In this document: piece after piece, positions 6,117 to 14,305 of the stretch
Layout: the number at the start of each line of letters is the position of its first letter
How positions within the stretch are numbered: the stretch's first letter is position 1
Position numbers and translations under genes: made by a program
Source: DASZHJ01 sp035541215
Lineage (GTDB): Bacteria; Pseudomonadota; Alphaproteobacteria; ATCC43930; CGMCC-115725
Direction: 5' to 3'
DNA length: 21,209 nucleotides
Assembly (NCBI GenBank): GCA_035541215.1
Contig: DATKNV010000129.1
Location: 1 to 21,209, forward strand
Notes under the pieces: generated by a model
What the model was told of the DNA's origin: nothing
The model's input: only the letters and a program-made list of their open reading frames with translations
Databases searched by the model: none

Positions 6117-6982
6117 GCGCCTTCCTCCTGCGGCTGCGCCGCATCTTCCTCTACCTCGCCCTCACCTTGCCGCTGATGCCGGTGCAGGCGGTTCTCGTGC
6201 TGCTGGGCTCGCGCCTCGCCGCTAAGCTGCCGCTCTTCTACCACCGGCGCACCAGCCGCATCCTCGGATTCGAGGTCGAGACGATCGGGGCGCCCTCGAC
6301 CCACCGGCCCACGCTCTTCGTCGTCAATCACGTCTCCTATCTCGACATCGAGATCTTGGGCGGCGTGATCGAGGGCTCCTTCATCGCGAAGCGCGAGGTC
6401 GCGGGCTGGCCGCTCTTCGGCTGGCTCGCGAAGCTGCAGCGGACCGTCTTCATCGAGCGCCGGCAGCACACGACGCATCATCAGCGCGACGCGATCCTCG
6501 ATCGCCTCCGGGCCGGCGACGACCTCATCCTCTTCCCCGAGGGCACGAGCGGCGACGGCAACCGCGTGCTGCCCTTCAAGAGCGCGCTCTTCGGCGCGGT
6601 GCACGGGGCGCATCTCCCGCATCCCGTGGCGGTGCAGCCGGTCTCGCTCGCCTATACGCGCCTCGACGGCATGCCGCTCGGGCGCTTCTTCCGCCCCTTC
6701 TTCGCCTGGTACGGCGACATGGACATGGGGTCGCATCTCTGGGCGATGCTGGGCTTGGGCCAGACCGGCGTCGTCGTGCAATTCCATTCGCCCGTGAGCG
6801 CCGAGAGCTTCCATTCGCGCAAGGCGATGGCGGATCACTGCTGGCGCGTCGTCTCCGCGGGCGTCGCCTCCGCGCTCGCGGGCCGTCCGCAGCCCGTCGA
6901 GCCCACGCCCGCGGTACGGCCGCTCCCGGTCGCGGAGCCCGCGGTGCCCACCGCCGCGGTGGCCGAGGTCGCGGGCGGCTGA
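6113..6982 (+). CDS. olsA: 1-acylglycerol-3-phosphate or lyso-ornithine-lipid O-acyltransferase (PlsC/OlsA)
   Basis: Membrane-associated PlsC-family acyltransferase of 289 residues. A hydrophobic N-terminal helix (about 10-33) is followed by the catalytic NHVSYLD (N72, H73, D78), the FIAKREVAGWPLFGW block (90-104), FIERR (113-117) and the acceptor-binding FPEGTS (141-146). The tail after 258 is a low-complexity Pro/Ala/Val stretch. The only sensible start is TTG at 6113, inside the olsB stop; the first ATG is well inside the membrane segment. Coupling to olsB favours OlsA, which adds the second acyl chain to lyso-ornithine lipid. A phosphatidate-forming PlsC is the main alternative, and some enzymes do both. 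Confidence 0.88.
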   Translation: MSAFLLRLRRIFLYLALTLPLMPVQAVLVLLGSRLAAKLPLFYHRRTSRILGFEVETIGAPSTHRPTLFVVNHVSYLDIEILGGVIEGSFIAKREVAGWPLFGWLAKLQRTVFIERRQHTTHHQRDAILDRLRAGDDLILFPEGTSGDGNRVLPFKSALFGAVHGAHLPHPVAVQPVSLAYTRLDGMPLGRFFRPFFAWYGDMDMGSHLWAMLGLGQTGVVVQFHSPVSAESFHSRKAMADHCWRVVSAGVASALAGRPQPVEPTPAVRPLPVAEPAVPTAAVAEVAGG

Positions 6983-6986
6983 TCCC

Positions 6987-8330
6987 ATGACGAAATCGCT
7001 GTTCATCAAGACCTACGGCTGCCAGATGAACGTCTACGACAGCGCGCGCATGGCGGACGTGCTGGCGCCCTTGGGCTATCGCGCGGTCGAGACGCCCGAG
7101 GACGCGGACATGGTGATCCTCAACACCTGCCACATCCGCGAGAAGGCCGCGGAGAAGGTGTTCTCGGAGCTGGGCCGGCTCAAGACGCTGCAGAAGCGGA
7201 AGGCTCGCGCGGGCGGACGCATGATCCTCGCGGTCGCGGGCTGCGTCGCGCAGGCCGAGGGCGCGGAGATCACGGCGCGGGCGCCCCACGTCGACATCGT
7301 GCTGGGGCCGCAGACCTATCACCGGCTTCCGCAGATGGTGGCGGCGGCGACGCGCGCCGCGGGCCACGTCCTCGACACCGAGTTCCCCGCGGAGGCCAAG
7401 TTCGATTTCCTGCCGGAAGCCGCGGCGCCGCAGGGTGTCTCCGCCTTCCTCACGATCCAGGAGGGCTGCGACAAGTTCTGCACCTTCTGCGTCGTGCCCT
7501 ATACGCGGGGCGCGGAGTTCTCGCGCCCGGCCGCGCAAGTGATCGCGGAGGCGCGGCGCCTCGTCACGGCAGGCGCGCGCGAGATCACGCTCCTCGGGCA
7601 GAACGTCAACGCCTATCACGGCGAGGCGCCCGAGGGCGGCATCTGGGGCCTGGGCCGGCTTCTCCGCGCGCTCGCGGAGATTCCGGGCCTGCTGCGGCTG
7701 CGCTACACCACATCGCATCCCCGCGACGTCGACGACGAGCTCCTGGCCGCGCATCGCGACCTGCCGACGCTGATGCCGTTCCTGCATCTGCCGGTGCAAT
7801 CGGGCTCCGACCGCGTGCTCGCCGCGATGAACCGCGGCCACACCGCCGCGGACTATCTCCGCACTCTCGAGCGTCTCCGCGCGGCGCGGCCGGAGATCGC
7901 CTTCTCCTCGGATTTCATCGTGGGCCATCCCGGCGAGAGCGAGGCGGATTTCGCGGCGACCCTCGCGCTCGTGCGCGAGGCCCAATACGCCCAGGCCTTC
8001 TCCTTCAAGTACAGCCCGCGCCCCGGCACGCCCGCGGCGAGCGAGGACGGCCAGGTGCCGGAGCCCGTCAAGACCGAGCGGCTCCGGCGCCTCCAGGAGC
8101 TGCTGGAAGCGCAGCAGCGCGCCTTCAACCTGAGCCAGGTTGGCAAGACCCTGCCGGTGCTTCTGGAGAAGCCGGGCCGGCATCCGGGCCAGCTCGCGGG
8201 GCGGAGCCCTTATCTCCAGCCCGTGCACGTGACGGCGCCCGCGCGGCTCATCGGCGCGCTGGTGCCGCTGCTGATCCGCGGAGCCGAGCCCAACAGCCTC
8301 GCGGGCGAGCATCTGGAGAGCGCGGCATGA
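6987..8330 (+). CDS. miaB: tRNA-2-methylthio-N6-dimethylallyladenosine synthase MiaB
   Basis: Radical-SAM methylthiotransferase that adds the methylthio group to i6A37 in tRNAs reading UNN codons. Three parts are visible in 447 residues: the N-terminal MTTase domain with auxiliary-cluster cysteines C12 (TYGCQMN), C48 (NTCHIREKA) and C86 (AGCVAQ); the radical-SAM core with C161-x3-C165-x2-C168 (EGCDKFCTFC); and a C-terminal TRAM domain (about 380-445). NTCHIREKA and the overall length fit MiaB rather than RimO or MtaB. It begins 4 nt after olsA and overlaps phoH by 4 nt (ATGA), so it is in the same transcript as its neighbours. Confidence 0.97.
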   Translation: MTKSLFIKTYGCQMNVYDSARMADVLAPLGYRAVETPEDADMVILNTCHIREKAAEKVFSELGRLKTLQKRKARAGGRMILAVAGCVAQAEGAEITARAPHVDIVLGPQTYHRLPQMVAAATRAAGHVLDTEFPAEAKFDFLPEAAAPQGVSAFLTIQEGCDKFCTFCVVPYTRGAEFSRPAAQVIAEARRLVTAGAREITLLGQNVNAYHGEAPEGGIWGLGRLLRALAEIPGLLRLRYTTSHPRDVDDELLAAHRDLPTLMPFLHLPVQSGSDRVLAAMNRGHTAADYLRTLERLRAARPEIAFSSDFIVGHPGESEADFAATLALVREAQYAQAFSFKYSPRPGTPAASEDGQVPEPVKTERLRRLQELLEAQQRAFNLSQVGKTLPVLLEKPGRHPGQLAGRSPYLQPVHVTAPARLIGALVPLLIRGAEPNSLAGEHLESAA

Positions 8331-9334
8331 GCGTCGCCAAGAGCAACGACGCCATCGTGCAGATGCGCTTCGACGACAACGCGCTCCTGCCGCTGCTCTT
8401 CGGCGAGCACGACTCCCATCTCGGCCGGATCGAGCGCCAGCTCGGCGTCTCCATTGCCTCGCGCGGCAACCGGCTCGAGATCACCGGCGCCAGCACGAAG
8501 GCGGAGCAGGCGCAGGCGGCGCTCGCCGCGCTCTACCAGCGCTTGCAGCGCGGTCACGAGGTCGACGGCGCCGCGGTCGACGCGGCGGTGCGGCTAGCGC
8601 ACAGCCGCGGCGGCGCGGAGGCGCCCGGCGCCTTCGGCATCGAGAGCGAGGTCCACACCAAGAAGCGCCGCATCTCCGCGCGCAGCCCGGTCCAGGCGCA
8701 GTACATCCAGGCGCTCCGCGCGCACGAGCTCGTCTTCGGCCTCGGCCCTGCCGGCACCGGCAAGACCTATCTCGCGGTCGCGATCGCCGTCGACATGATG
8801 ATGAGCGGCAAGGTCGAGCGCATCGTGCTCTCGCGCCCCGCGGTCGAGGCGGGCGAGCGTCTCGGCTTTCTTCCGGGCGATCTCCGCGAGAAGGTCGATC
8901 CCTATCTCCGCCCGCTCTACGACGCGCTCCACGACATGCTCCCGGGCGAGCAGGTGCAGAAGCGCATGATGAGCGGCGACATCGAGATCGCGCCCCTGGC
9001 CTTCATGCGCGGACGCACCCTCGCGCACGCCTACGTCATCCTCGACGAGGCGCAGAACACGACGCCGATGCAGATGAAGATGTTCCTGACCCGGCTCGGC
9101 GAAGGCGCGCGCATGGCGATCACCGGCGATCCCTCGCAGGTCGATCTGCCGCGCGGCACCACCTCGGGCCTCGCGGACGCGCTCGCGGCGCTCGATGGCG
9201 TGGAAGGCATCTCCACCGTGCGCTTCGGCGAGGCCGACGTCGTCCGCCACGCGCTGGTGCAGCGCATCGTCCAGGCCTATGACCGGCGCGACCGGCGCCG
9301 TGCGCAGAAGCGGAGCGGCACCGAGGATGCCTAG
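8327..9334 (+). CDS. phoH: PhoH-family ATPase
   Basis: Cytoplasmic P-loop ATPase of 335 residues with proposed RNA-related roles; the exact function is not settled. The N-terminal part (about 15-75) looks like a small KH-like RNA-binding region. The PhoH domain then carries Walker A GPAGTGKT (140-147), a conserved LSRPAVEAGERLGFLPGD (168-185) and Walker B VILDEAQN (237-244), followed by TGDPSQVDLP. GGAG at 8315-8318 sits 8 nt before the ATG. It overlaps miaB by 4 nt and ybeY by 8 nt. The miaB-phoH-ybeY-corC-lnt order is widely conserved in proteobacteria, consistent with a role next to YbeY in RNA processing. Confidence 0.95.
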   Translation: MSVAKSNDAIVQMRFDDNALLPLLFGEHDSHLGRIERQLGVSIASRGNRLEITGASTKAEQAQAALAALYQRLQRGHEVDGAAVDAAVRLAHSRGGAEAPGAFGIESEVHTKKRRISARSPVQAQYIQALRAHELVFGLGPAGTGKTYLAVAIAVDMMMSGKVERIVLSRPAVEAGERLGFLPGDLREKVDPYLRPLYDALHDMLPGEQVQKRMMSGDIEIAPLAFMRGRTLAHAYVILDEAQNTTPMQMKMFLTRLGEGARMAITGDPSQVDLPRGTTSGLADALAALDGVEGISTVRFGEADVVRHALVQRIVQAYDRRDRRRAQKRSGTEDA

Positions 9335-9863
9335 CCGCCCCCGCCCCGCCAACCGCAAGAAGCCCGCGGTCTCCGTCGAGCTCCTGGAGCCCTCGGCGCG
9401 CTGGCGCGAGCGCCTGCCGCGGCGGCGCCAGCTCTGCGTCGCCGCCGTCGAGGCCGCCTTCGCCGCGGCAAGGCCGCGCTTGAGCCGGCGCACCGAGGTG
9501 AGCGTGGTGCTCGCCGACGACGCGCTCTTGCGGCGTCTCAACCGGCAATGGCGGCGGATCGACGCCGCGACCGACGTGCTCTCCTTCCCCGGCCTCGACG
9601 AGGACTTGCCGCCGAAGGCGCCTTTCCTCCTCGGCGACGTGGTCCTCGCCTTCGAGACCGCGAGCCGCGACGCCCAGGAGCAGGGAAAGCCGCTCGCGGA
9701 CCATCTGCGCCACCTGGTCGTGCACGGCGTGCTGCATCTCCTGGGCTACGACCACGAGGAGCCCGGCGAGGCCGAGCGCATGGAGGCGCTCGAGACCGAG
9801 GTGCTGGCGCGGCTCGGCGTCGCCGATCCCTATGCCGAGCGGCAGGCGGCCGGCGATGACTGA
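9327..9863 (+). CDS. ybeY: endoribonuclease YbeY (16S rRNA maturation)
   Basis: Metal-dependent single-strand endoribonuclease involved in 16S rRNA 3'-end maturation and ribosome quality control. The 178-residue protein has the hallmark H-G-x-L-H-x-x-G-x-D-H motif with zinc ligands H133, H137 and H143 (VHGVLHLLGYDH) and the upstream ATDVLSFP block (81-88). I chose the ATG at 9327, which overlaps the phoH stop by 8 nt, because an upstream extension would lie deep inside phoH. The first 15 residues are basic and poorly conserved. It overlaps corC by 8 nt, indicating tight translational coupling. Confidence 0.96.
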   Translation: MPSRPRPANRKKPAVSVELLEPSARWRERLPRRRQLCVAAVEAAFAAARPRLSRRTEVSVVLADDALLRRLNRQWRRIDAATDVLSFPGLDEDLPPKAPFLLGDVVLAFETASRDAQEQGKPLADHLRHLVVHGVLHLLGYDHEEPGEAERMEALETEVLARLGVADPYAERQAAGDD

Positions 9864-10767
9864 CGCCCCCAGCAGCCGCCATCCCGGCGAGCGCCCGAGC
9901 GAGACCGAGGGCCCGTTCCGCGGCCTGCGCAACTGGCTCAGGCAGCTCCGCGGCGAGCGCGGCGAGCAGGATCTCCGCGCCTCGCTCGAGGAGCTCATCG
10001 AGGAGCACGAGGAGGAGCCGGTCGACGCGCAGGAGCGGGCGATCCTCGAGAACATCCTGAAGCTCCACGAATTGACCGCGGCCGACGTGATGGTGCCGCG
10101 CGTCGACATCATCGCCCTCGAGGCCGAGACGCCCATCGACGCGGTCGCGAAATCCTTCGTCGAGCAGGGTCACTCGCGGATGCCCGTCTACCGCGAGACC
10201 CTCGACGACGTGATCGGCATGGTCCACATCAAGGACGTGCTGCCCTATGCGGTCGACGGGAAGCCCGTGACGCTCGCGAGGATCGTGCGCAAGGTGCTGT
10301 TCGTCGCGCCCTCGATGCCGATCCTCGACCTCCTGCTGCAGATGCGCCTGACGCGCATCCACCTCGCGCTCGTCGTCGACGAGTTCGGAGGCGTCGACGG
10401 GCTCGTCACCATCGAGGACGCGATCGAGGAGATCGTCGGCGAGATCGAGGACGAGCACGACCCCGCCGATCTCCCGCAGTGGATCGAGCGCCCCGACGGC
10501 AGCGTGATCGTGGAGGCGCGCATGCCCATGGCCGCGCTCGAGGAGCGCACGGGGCTGAGGCTGCTGCCGCCGGGCATGGAAGAGGGAGTGAACACGCTCG
10601 GCGGCCTCGTCACCGCGCTCGCGGGACGCGTGCCCGCGCGCGGCGAGGTGATCGGGCATCCGCTGGGCTTCGAGATCGAGGTGCTGGAGGCCGATCCCCG
10701 CCGGATCAAGCGCCTGCGCCTGCGCGGCCTCCCCGCGCCGCCGCCGGAGGCCGCAGAGCATGCCTGA
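9856..10767 (+). CDS. corC: CorC/HlyC family CBS-domain protein
   Basis: Cytoplasmic protein of 303 residues with two CBS domains (about 75-200, including DVMVPRVDI and the second repeat around ALVVDEFGGVDGLVTIED) and a C-terminal CorC_HlyC transporter-associated domain (about 213-292). The membrane CNNM/DUF21 domain seen in larger relatives is absent, so it is the short CorC form. E. coli CorC is linked to magnesium and cobalt efflux; CBS domains usually bind adenine nucleotides. The N-terminal 20-60 region is acidic and probably helical. The ATG at 9856 overlaps ybeY by 8 nt, and the gene overlaps lnt by 8 nt. Confidence 0.92.
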   Translation: MTDAPSSRHPGERPSETEGPFRGLRNWLRQLRGERGEQDLRASLEELIEEHEEEPVDAQERAILENILKLHELTAADVMVPRVDIIALEAETPIDAVAKSFVEQGHSRMPVYRETLDDVIGMVHIKDVLPYAVDGKPVTLARIVRKVLFVAPSMPILDLLLQMRLTRIHLALVVDEFGGVDGLVTIEDAIEEIVGEIEDEHDPADLPQWIERPDGSVIVEARMPMAALEERTGLRLLPPGMEEGVNTLGGLVTALAGRVPARGEVIGHPLGFEIEVLEADPRRIKRLRLRGLPAPPPEAAEHA

Positions 10768-12394
10768 AGCCGCGACCTCCCAGGGCTTTCGCGGAGCAGC
10801 ACCGGTGGCGCCGGCGCAGATCGCGGCGCTCCGCCTCGCGGAGCTTCGGGGGATGCGGCGCCATGGCGCGGCCTTCCTCCTGGGCGCGCTCGCCATGGCG
10901 GCGCTGCCGCCAGTCGACGTGACGCCGGTGCTGGCGGTCTCCTTCACGGGGCTCGTCTGGCTCGCCGACGGGGTACAGCGGCCGCGCGAGGCCTTCGCGC
11001 TCGGCTGGAGCTTCGGGCTCGGCTTCTTCGTGGCGGGGCTCTACTGGATCGCGGCCGCGCTCTTCGTGGACATCGCGCAGTTCTGGTGGCTCGTCCCCTT
11101 CGCGGTGCTGGGTCTGCCGGCGGCGCTCGCCTTCTTCACGGCTTTCGCGCTCCTGGCGGCGCACCTCGTTTGCAGGTACTGGCGCTGGCGGGGTCCGGCG
11201 CGGGTGCTGGCGCTCGCGGTCTGCTGGTGCGCGGCGGAATGGCTGCGCGGGCACATTCTCACGGGCCTCCCCTGGAACCTCGCGGGCTATGCCTGGTCGG
11301 GCGCCTTTCCCGGCAGTCTCGCGATGCTGCAGACGGCCTCGCTCTTCGGCATCTACGGCTTGAGCCTCGTCACGGTTCTCGTGGCGATGCTGCCGGCGAC
11401 CCTCGGCGATTTCGGCGGCTGGCGCTGGCCGCCGCTCCTGGCCGCACTCGCGCTGCTCGGCGCCTGCCTCGGCTTCGGCTGGTCGCGCCTCGAGGCGGGG
11501 CCGCCGCCCAGCGTGCCGGGCGTCTTGCTCCGCATCGTCCAGCCCTCGATCCCGCAAACCCTCAAGAACGACCGCGCGGAGCGCGAAGCCAATTTCCGCC
11601 GCCATCTCGCCTTGAGCGCGGCGCCCGGCGAGAGCAGTGAGCCGCTCACGGCGGTGATCTGGCCCGAGGCCGCGGCGCCGCCCTTGCTCGAGCGCTTCCC
11701 CGAGGAGCGGCTCCTCATCGCCTCGGTGCTGCCGCCGGGCGCGATCGCCCTCGTCGGCAGCGACCGCACGGATCCGCTCCCCGCGCGCCCCGAGCACTTC
11801 TGGAACAGCATGGTCGCGATCGACCGCGAGGGCCGCATCCTCGCGAGCTACGACAAGGCGCATCTCGTGCCCTTCGGCGAATACGTGCCGATGCGCTCGA
11901 TCCTGCCCATCAACAAGATCACGCCGGGCACCGTCGATTTCTCCGCGGGCACGGGCCCGCGCACGCTCCACGTGCCGGGCCTGCCGGCATTCTCGCCGCT
12001 CATCTGCTACGAAGCGATTTTCCCGGGCGCCGCGATCGACCCCGCCGACCGGCCGCAATGGCTGCTCGCCCTCACCAACGACGGCTGGTACGGCGTGAGC
12101 TCCGGCCCCTTCCAGCATTTCAGCATCGCCCGCGCCCGCGCGGTCGAGGAGGGCCTGCCGCTGGTCCGCGCCGCCAACAACGGCGTCTCCGGCGTGGTCG
12201 ATCCCTATGGCCGCGTGGTGCGGCGCTTGGGCCTCGACGCCGTCGGATATCTCGACGTGGCGCTGCCGCAGAGCCTGCCGCCGACCCTCTACGAGAGCGT
12301 CGGCGATTTACCTTTCCTAACGGCGCTGCCCCTCTTGCTAGGCTTGGCGTGGTGTGTCGCTCGTTTCCGGACGAAACGCCGCGAAGGCGCCTGA
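10760..12394 (+). CDS. lnt: apolipoprotein N-acyltransferase Lnt
   Basis: Inner-membrane enzyme that adds the third acyl chain to the N-terminal cysteine of lipoproteins. The 544-residue protein has several N-terminal membrane helices (about 37-240), a periplasmic nitrilase-like domain (about 255-500) and a final helix near the C terminus (about 515-535). The catalytic triad is visible: E303 (WPEAAAP), K366 (YDKAHLVPFGEYVP) and C416 (LICYEAIF). GGAGG (10746-10750) lies 9 nt before the ATG, inside corC. The first 35 residues, before the first helix, are longer than in E. coli, so an internal start at about M32 (10853) is possible. It is the last gene of the miaB-lnt run. Confidence 0.96.
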   Translation: MPEAATSQGFRGAAPVAPAQIAALRLAELRGMRRHGAAFLLGALAMAALPPVDVTPVLAVSFTGLVWLADGVQRPREAFALGWSFGLGFFVAGLYWIAAALFVDIAQFWWLVPFAVLGLPAALAFFTAFALLAAHLVCRYWRWRGPARVLALAVCWCAAEWLRGHILTGLPWNLAGYAWSGAFPGSLAMLQTASLFGIYGLSLVTVLVAMLPATLGDFGGWRWPPLLAALALLGACLGFGWSRLEAGPPPSVPGVLLRIVQPSIPQTLKNDRAEREANFRRHLALSAAPGESSEPLTAVIWPEAAAPPLLERFPEERLLIASVLPPGAIALVGSDRTDPLPARPEHFWNSMVAIDREGRILASYDKAHLVPFGEYVPMRSILPINKITPGTVDFSAGTGPRTLHVPGLPAFSPLICYEAIFPGAAIDPADRPQWLLALTNDGWYGVSSGPFQHFSIARARAVEEGLPLVRAANNGVSGVVDPYGRVVRRLGLDAVGYLDVALPQSLPPTLYESVGDLPFLTALPLLLGLAWCVARFRTKRREGA

Positions 12395-12432
12395 AAATCC
12401 GCGCCAACGCGGTTAATTCGGCCCCTAATCCG

Positions 12433-12459
12433 TTGACCGCGCGCGATCCCGTGAATTAT
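12433..12459 (+). promoter_or_regulatory. candidate promoter for the XRE regulator
   Basis: TTGACC (12433-12438) is a good -35 match; AATTAT (12454-12459) is a 4-of-6 -10 match but with a short 15-nt spacer. If used, transcription starts near 12466, which would exclude the ATG at 12462 and favour the one at 12495. The 67-bp gap after lnt is AT-richer than its flanks. Confidence 0.35.
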
Positions 12460-12494
12460 CAATGGCCGACCTGATATTTCGGCGGTCCACGAAA

Positions 12495-12962
12495 ATGAAT
12501 CAAAAAGCAGGGGACGGACGCAAACGCCGTCAGAAATCGGAAAAGCCTAACCCGATCGACGTGCACGTCGGAGCCCGCGTACGGCTGCGCCGCACTCTCC
12601 TCGGCATGAGCCAGGAGAAGCTCGGCGAGGCGATCGGCCTCACCTTCCAGCAGGTGCAGAAATACGAGCGCGGCGCGAACCGCGTCGGCGCGAGCCGGCT
12701 CTACGATCTCTCGCGCGTCCTCGACGTGCCGGTGTCGTTCTTCTTCGACGACATCAGCCCCTCCGTCGCGAGCGCCGCCGAGGCGCGGCTCGACGGCATG
12801 ACCGAGGAAGCGCCGAGCCCCGCGCACGAGGCCGACCCGATGATGCGGCGCGAGACGCTCGAGCTCATGCGCGCCTATTACCGCATCGCCGACACGCAGG
12901 TGCGCCGGCGTCTTTTCGACCTCACCAAGGCGATCGCCAACGCCTCGCGCAGCGAGCGCTGA
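12495..12962 (+). CDS. XRE-family helix-turn-helix regulator
   Basis: DNA-binding protein of 155 residues. An HTH_XRE domain spans about 20-80: R-x-R-L-R-R-T-L-L-G-M-S-Q-E-K-L-G-E-A-I-G-L, then TFQQVQKYERGANRVGAS. A short FFFDDI segment and a C-terminal helical tail of unknown role follow. Close relatives sit immediately upstream of metK in many alphaproteobacteria, but I know of no defined target. The frame also opens at ATG 12462; I prefer 12495 because the conserved part begins later and a promoter-like element overlaps the earlier start. No strong ribosome binding site is visible for either. Confidence 0.88.
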   Translation: MNQKAGDGRKRRQKSEKPNPIDVHVGARVRLRRTLLGMSQEKLGEAIGLTFQQVQKYERGANRVGASRLYDLSRVLDVPVSFFFDDISPSVASAAEARLDGMTEEAPSPAHEADPMMRRETLELMRAYYRIADTQVRRRLFDLTKAIANASRSER

Positions 12963-12971
12963 GGGGCCGGG

Positions 12972-12989
12972 TCCCACCCTCGCGTGGGA
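12972..12989 (+). terminator. hairpin after the XRE gene, weak terminator candidate
   Basis: TCCCAC (12972-12977), loop CCTCGC, GTGGGA (12984-12989) form a perfect 6-bp stem just 10 nt after the XRE stop and upstream of the likely metK promoter. There is no T-run directly after it, so termination efficiency is doubtful. Confidence 0.35.
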
Positions 12990-13010
12990 TGCCGCCCGCG
13001 CGCAAAAATC

Positions 13011-13040
13011 CTTGACGACGCTCCACGCCGGTTGCAACTA
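13011..13040 (+). promoter_or_regulatory. candidate metK promoter
   Basis: CTTGAC at 13011-13016 is the exact alphaproteobacterial -35 core. About 17 nt downstream lies CAACTA (13035-13040), only a weak -10. Transcription would begin near 13047 and produce a leader of about 90 nt before metK. Confidence 0.45.
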
Positions 13041-13042
13041 GT

Positions 13043-13119
13043 CGCTGCCGCCGCCTTGCCGCGGCGAGCGGAGCCGGGGATTAGCTGCACCATTTCTACT
13101 AGGCGGCCCGGGCAGGGCC
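13043..13119 (+). other. structured 5' leader of metK
   Basis: Two hairpins can be drawn. The first pairs CGCT plus CGCCGC (13043-13054, 2-nt bulge) with GCGGCG plus AGCG (13061-13070). The second pairs GGCCC (13105-13109) with GGGCC (13115-13119), ending 4 nt before the AAAGGA ribosome binding site (13124-13129). Such a layout could modulate translation initiation. I compared it by eye with what I remember of the SAM-II and SAM/SAH riboswitches and did not find their conserved cores, so no riboswitch class is assigned. Confidence 0.4.
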
Positions 13120-13135
13120 CAAGAAAGGATCGACT

Positions 13136-14305
13136 GTGGCCACGCGCAATTACGTCTTCACCAGCGAGTCCGTGTCGGAGGGACATCCGGACAAGCTCTG
13201 CGACCGCATTTCCGACGCGGTGGTCGACACTTTCCTCGCGGCCGATCCGCACTCGCGCGTCGCCTGCGAGACCATGGCGACGACCAATCACGTCGTGCTC
13301 GCGGGCGAGGTGCGCGGCCCGGGCTCCATCACCAAGGACCTGCTGATCGAGGTCGCGCGCCACGCGATCAAGGACATCGGCTACGAGCAGGAGGGCTTCC
13401 ACTGGAAGAAGGCGCAGGTGGATTGCCTCGTCCATTCGCAATCCTCCGACATTGCGCAGGGCGTCGATGCCGCCGGCAACAAGGACGAGGGCGCGGGCGA
13501 CCAGGGCATCATGTTCGGCTATGCCTGCCGCGAGACGCCGGAGCTGATGCCGGCGCCGATCTACTACGCGCACGCAATCCTCCGCTCGCTCTCGAAGGCG
13601 CGGCACGAGGGCTCGGCGCCCAAGCTCGGCCCCGACGCCAAGAGCCAGGTCTCGCTCCAATACGTCGACGGCAAGCCCGTGCGCGCGACCTCGATCGTGG
13701 TCTCGACCCAGCATTCGCCCGACATCGACCAGGACGAGGTGCGCGAGATCGTGCGGCCGCACGTCGTGAACGTGCTGCCCGAGGGCTGGATGTGCGACGA
13801 GGAGCATTTCTACGTCAATCCCACGGGGCGCTTCGTGATCGGCGGGCCAGACGGCGACACCGGCCTCACGGGCCGCAAGATCATCGTCGACACCTACGGC
13901 GGCTCGGCTCCGCACGGCGGCGGCGCCTTCTCCGGCAAGGACCCGACCAAGGTCGACCGCTCCGCCGCCTATGCCGCGCGCTATCTCGCGAAGAACGTGG
14001 TGGCGGCGCAGCTCGCGGAGCGCTGCGTGATCCAGGTCTCTTATGCCATTGGCGTCGCGAAGCCGCTCTCGGTCTATGTCGACACCTACGGCACCGCGCG
14101 CTGCGATGAGGAGAAGCTCGCGGTGGCGCTGCAGCAGCTCATGGACCTCTCGCCCCGCGGCATCCGCACGCATCTCGGCCTCAACAAGCCGATCTACGCG
14201 CGGACTGCCGCCTACGGCCATTTCGGCCGGCATCCCGAGGCCGATGGCGGCTTCTCCTGGGAGCGCCTCGACCTCGTGGGCGAGCTGCGCTCGGCGCTCG
14301 CCTGA
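13136..14305 (+). CDS. metK: S-adenosylmethionine synthetase
   Basis: Makes S-adenosylmethionine from methionine and ATP in the cytoplasm; it supplies the methyl donor used by TrmB and MiaB encoded nearby. The 389-residue protein has the family signatures: SEGHPDKLCDRISDA (14-28), the hexapeptide GAGDQG (119-124), and the glycine-rich phosphate loop GGGAFSGKD (261-269). The start is GTG at 13136 with AAAGGA seven nt upstream; the second residue onward (ATRNYVFTSESVSEG) matches the usual MetK N terminus. Length is normal. It has its own promoter candidate and a structured leader. Its stop (TGA 14303-14305) overlaps the putative CTG start of trmB. Confidence 0.98.
   Translation: MATRNYVFTSESVSEGHPDKLCDRISDAVVDTFLAADPHSRVACETMATTNHVVLAGEVRGPGSITKDLLIEVARHAIKDIGYEQEGFHWKKAQVDCLVHSQSSDIAQGVDAAGNKDEGAGDQGIMFGYACRETPELMPAPIYYAHAILRSLSKARHEGSAPKLGPDAKSQVSLQYVDGKPVRATSIVVSTQHSPDIDQDEVREIVRPHVVNVLPEGWMCDEEHFYVNPTGRFVIGGPDGDTGLTGRKIIVDTYGGSAPHGGGAFSGKDPTKVDRSAAYAARYLAKNVVAAQLAERCVIQVSYAIGVAKPLSVYVDTYGTARCDEEKLAVALQQLMDLSPRGIRTHLGLNKPIYARTAAYGHFGRHPEADGGFSWERLDLVGELRSALA

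Noticed and set aside
9538..10947. Long minus-strand frame opposite ybeY, corC and lnt
   Set aside because: Antisense shadow of three well-supported genes in GC-rich DNA.
12058..12474. Open frame overlapping the end of lnt and the following gap
   Set aside because: Arg/Pro-rich shadow of lnt in another frame, with no motif. The tail only reads through the short intergenic gap.
12963..13135. SAM riboswitch upstream of metK
   Set aside because: Position is suggestive, but I could not find the conserved cores of SAM-II or SAM/SAH. I list it only as a structured leader.
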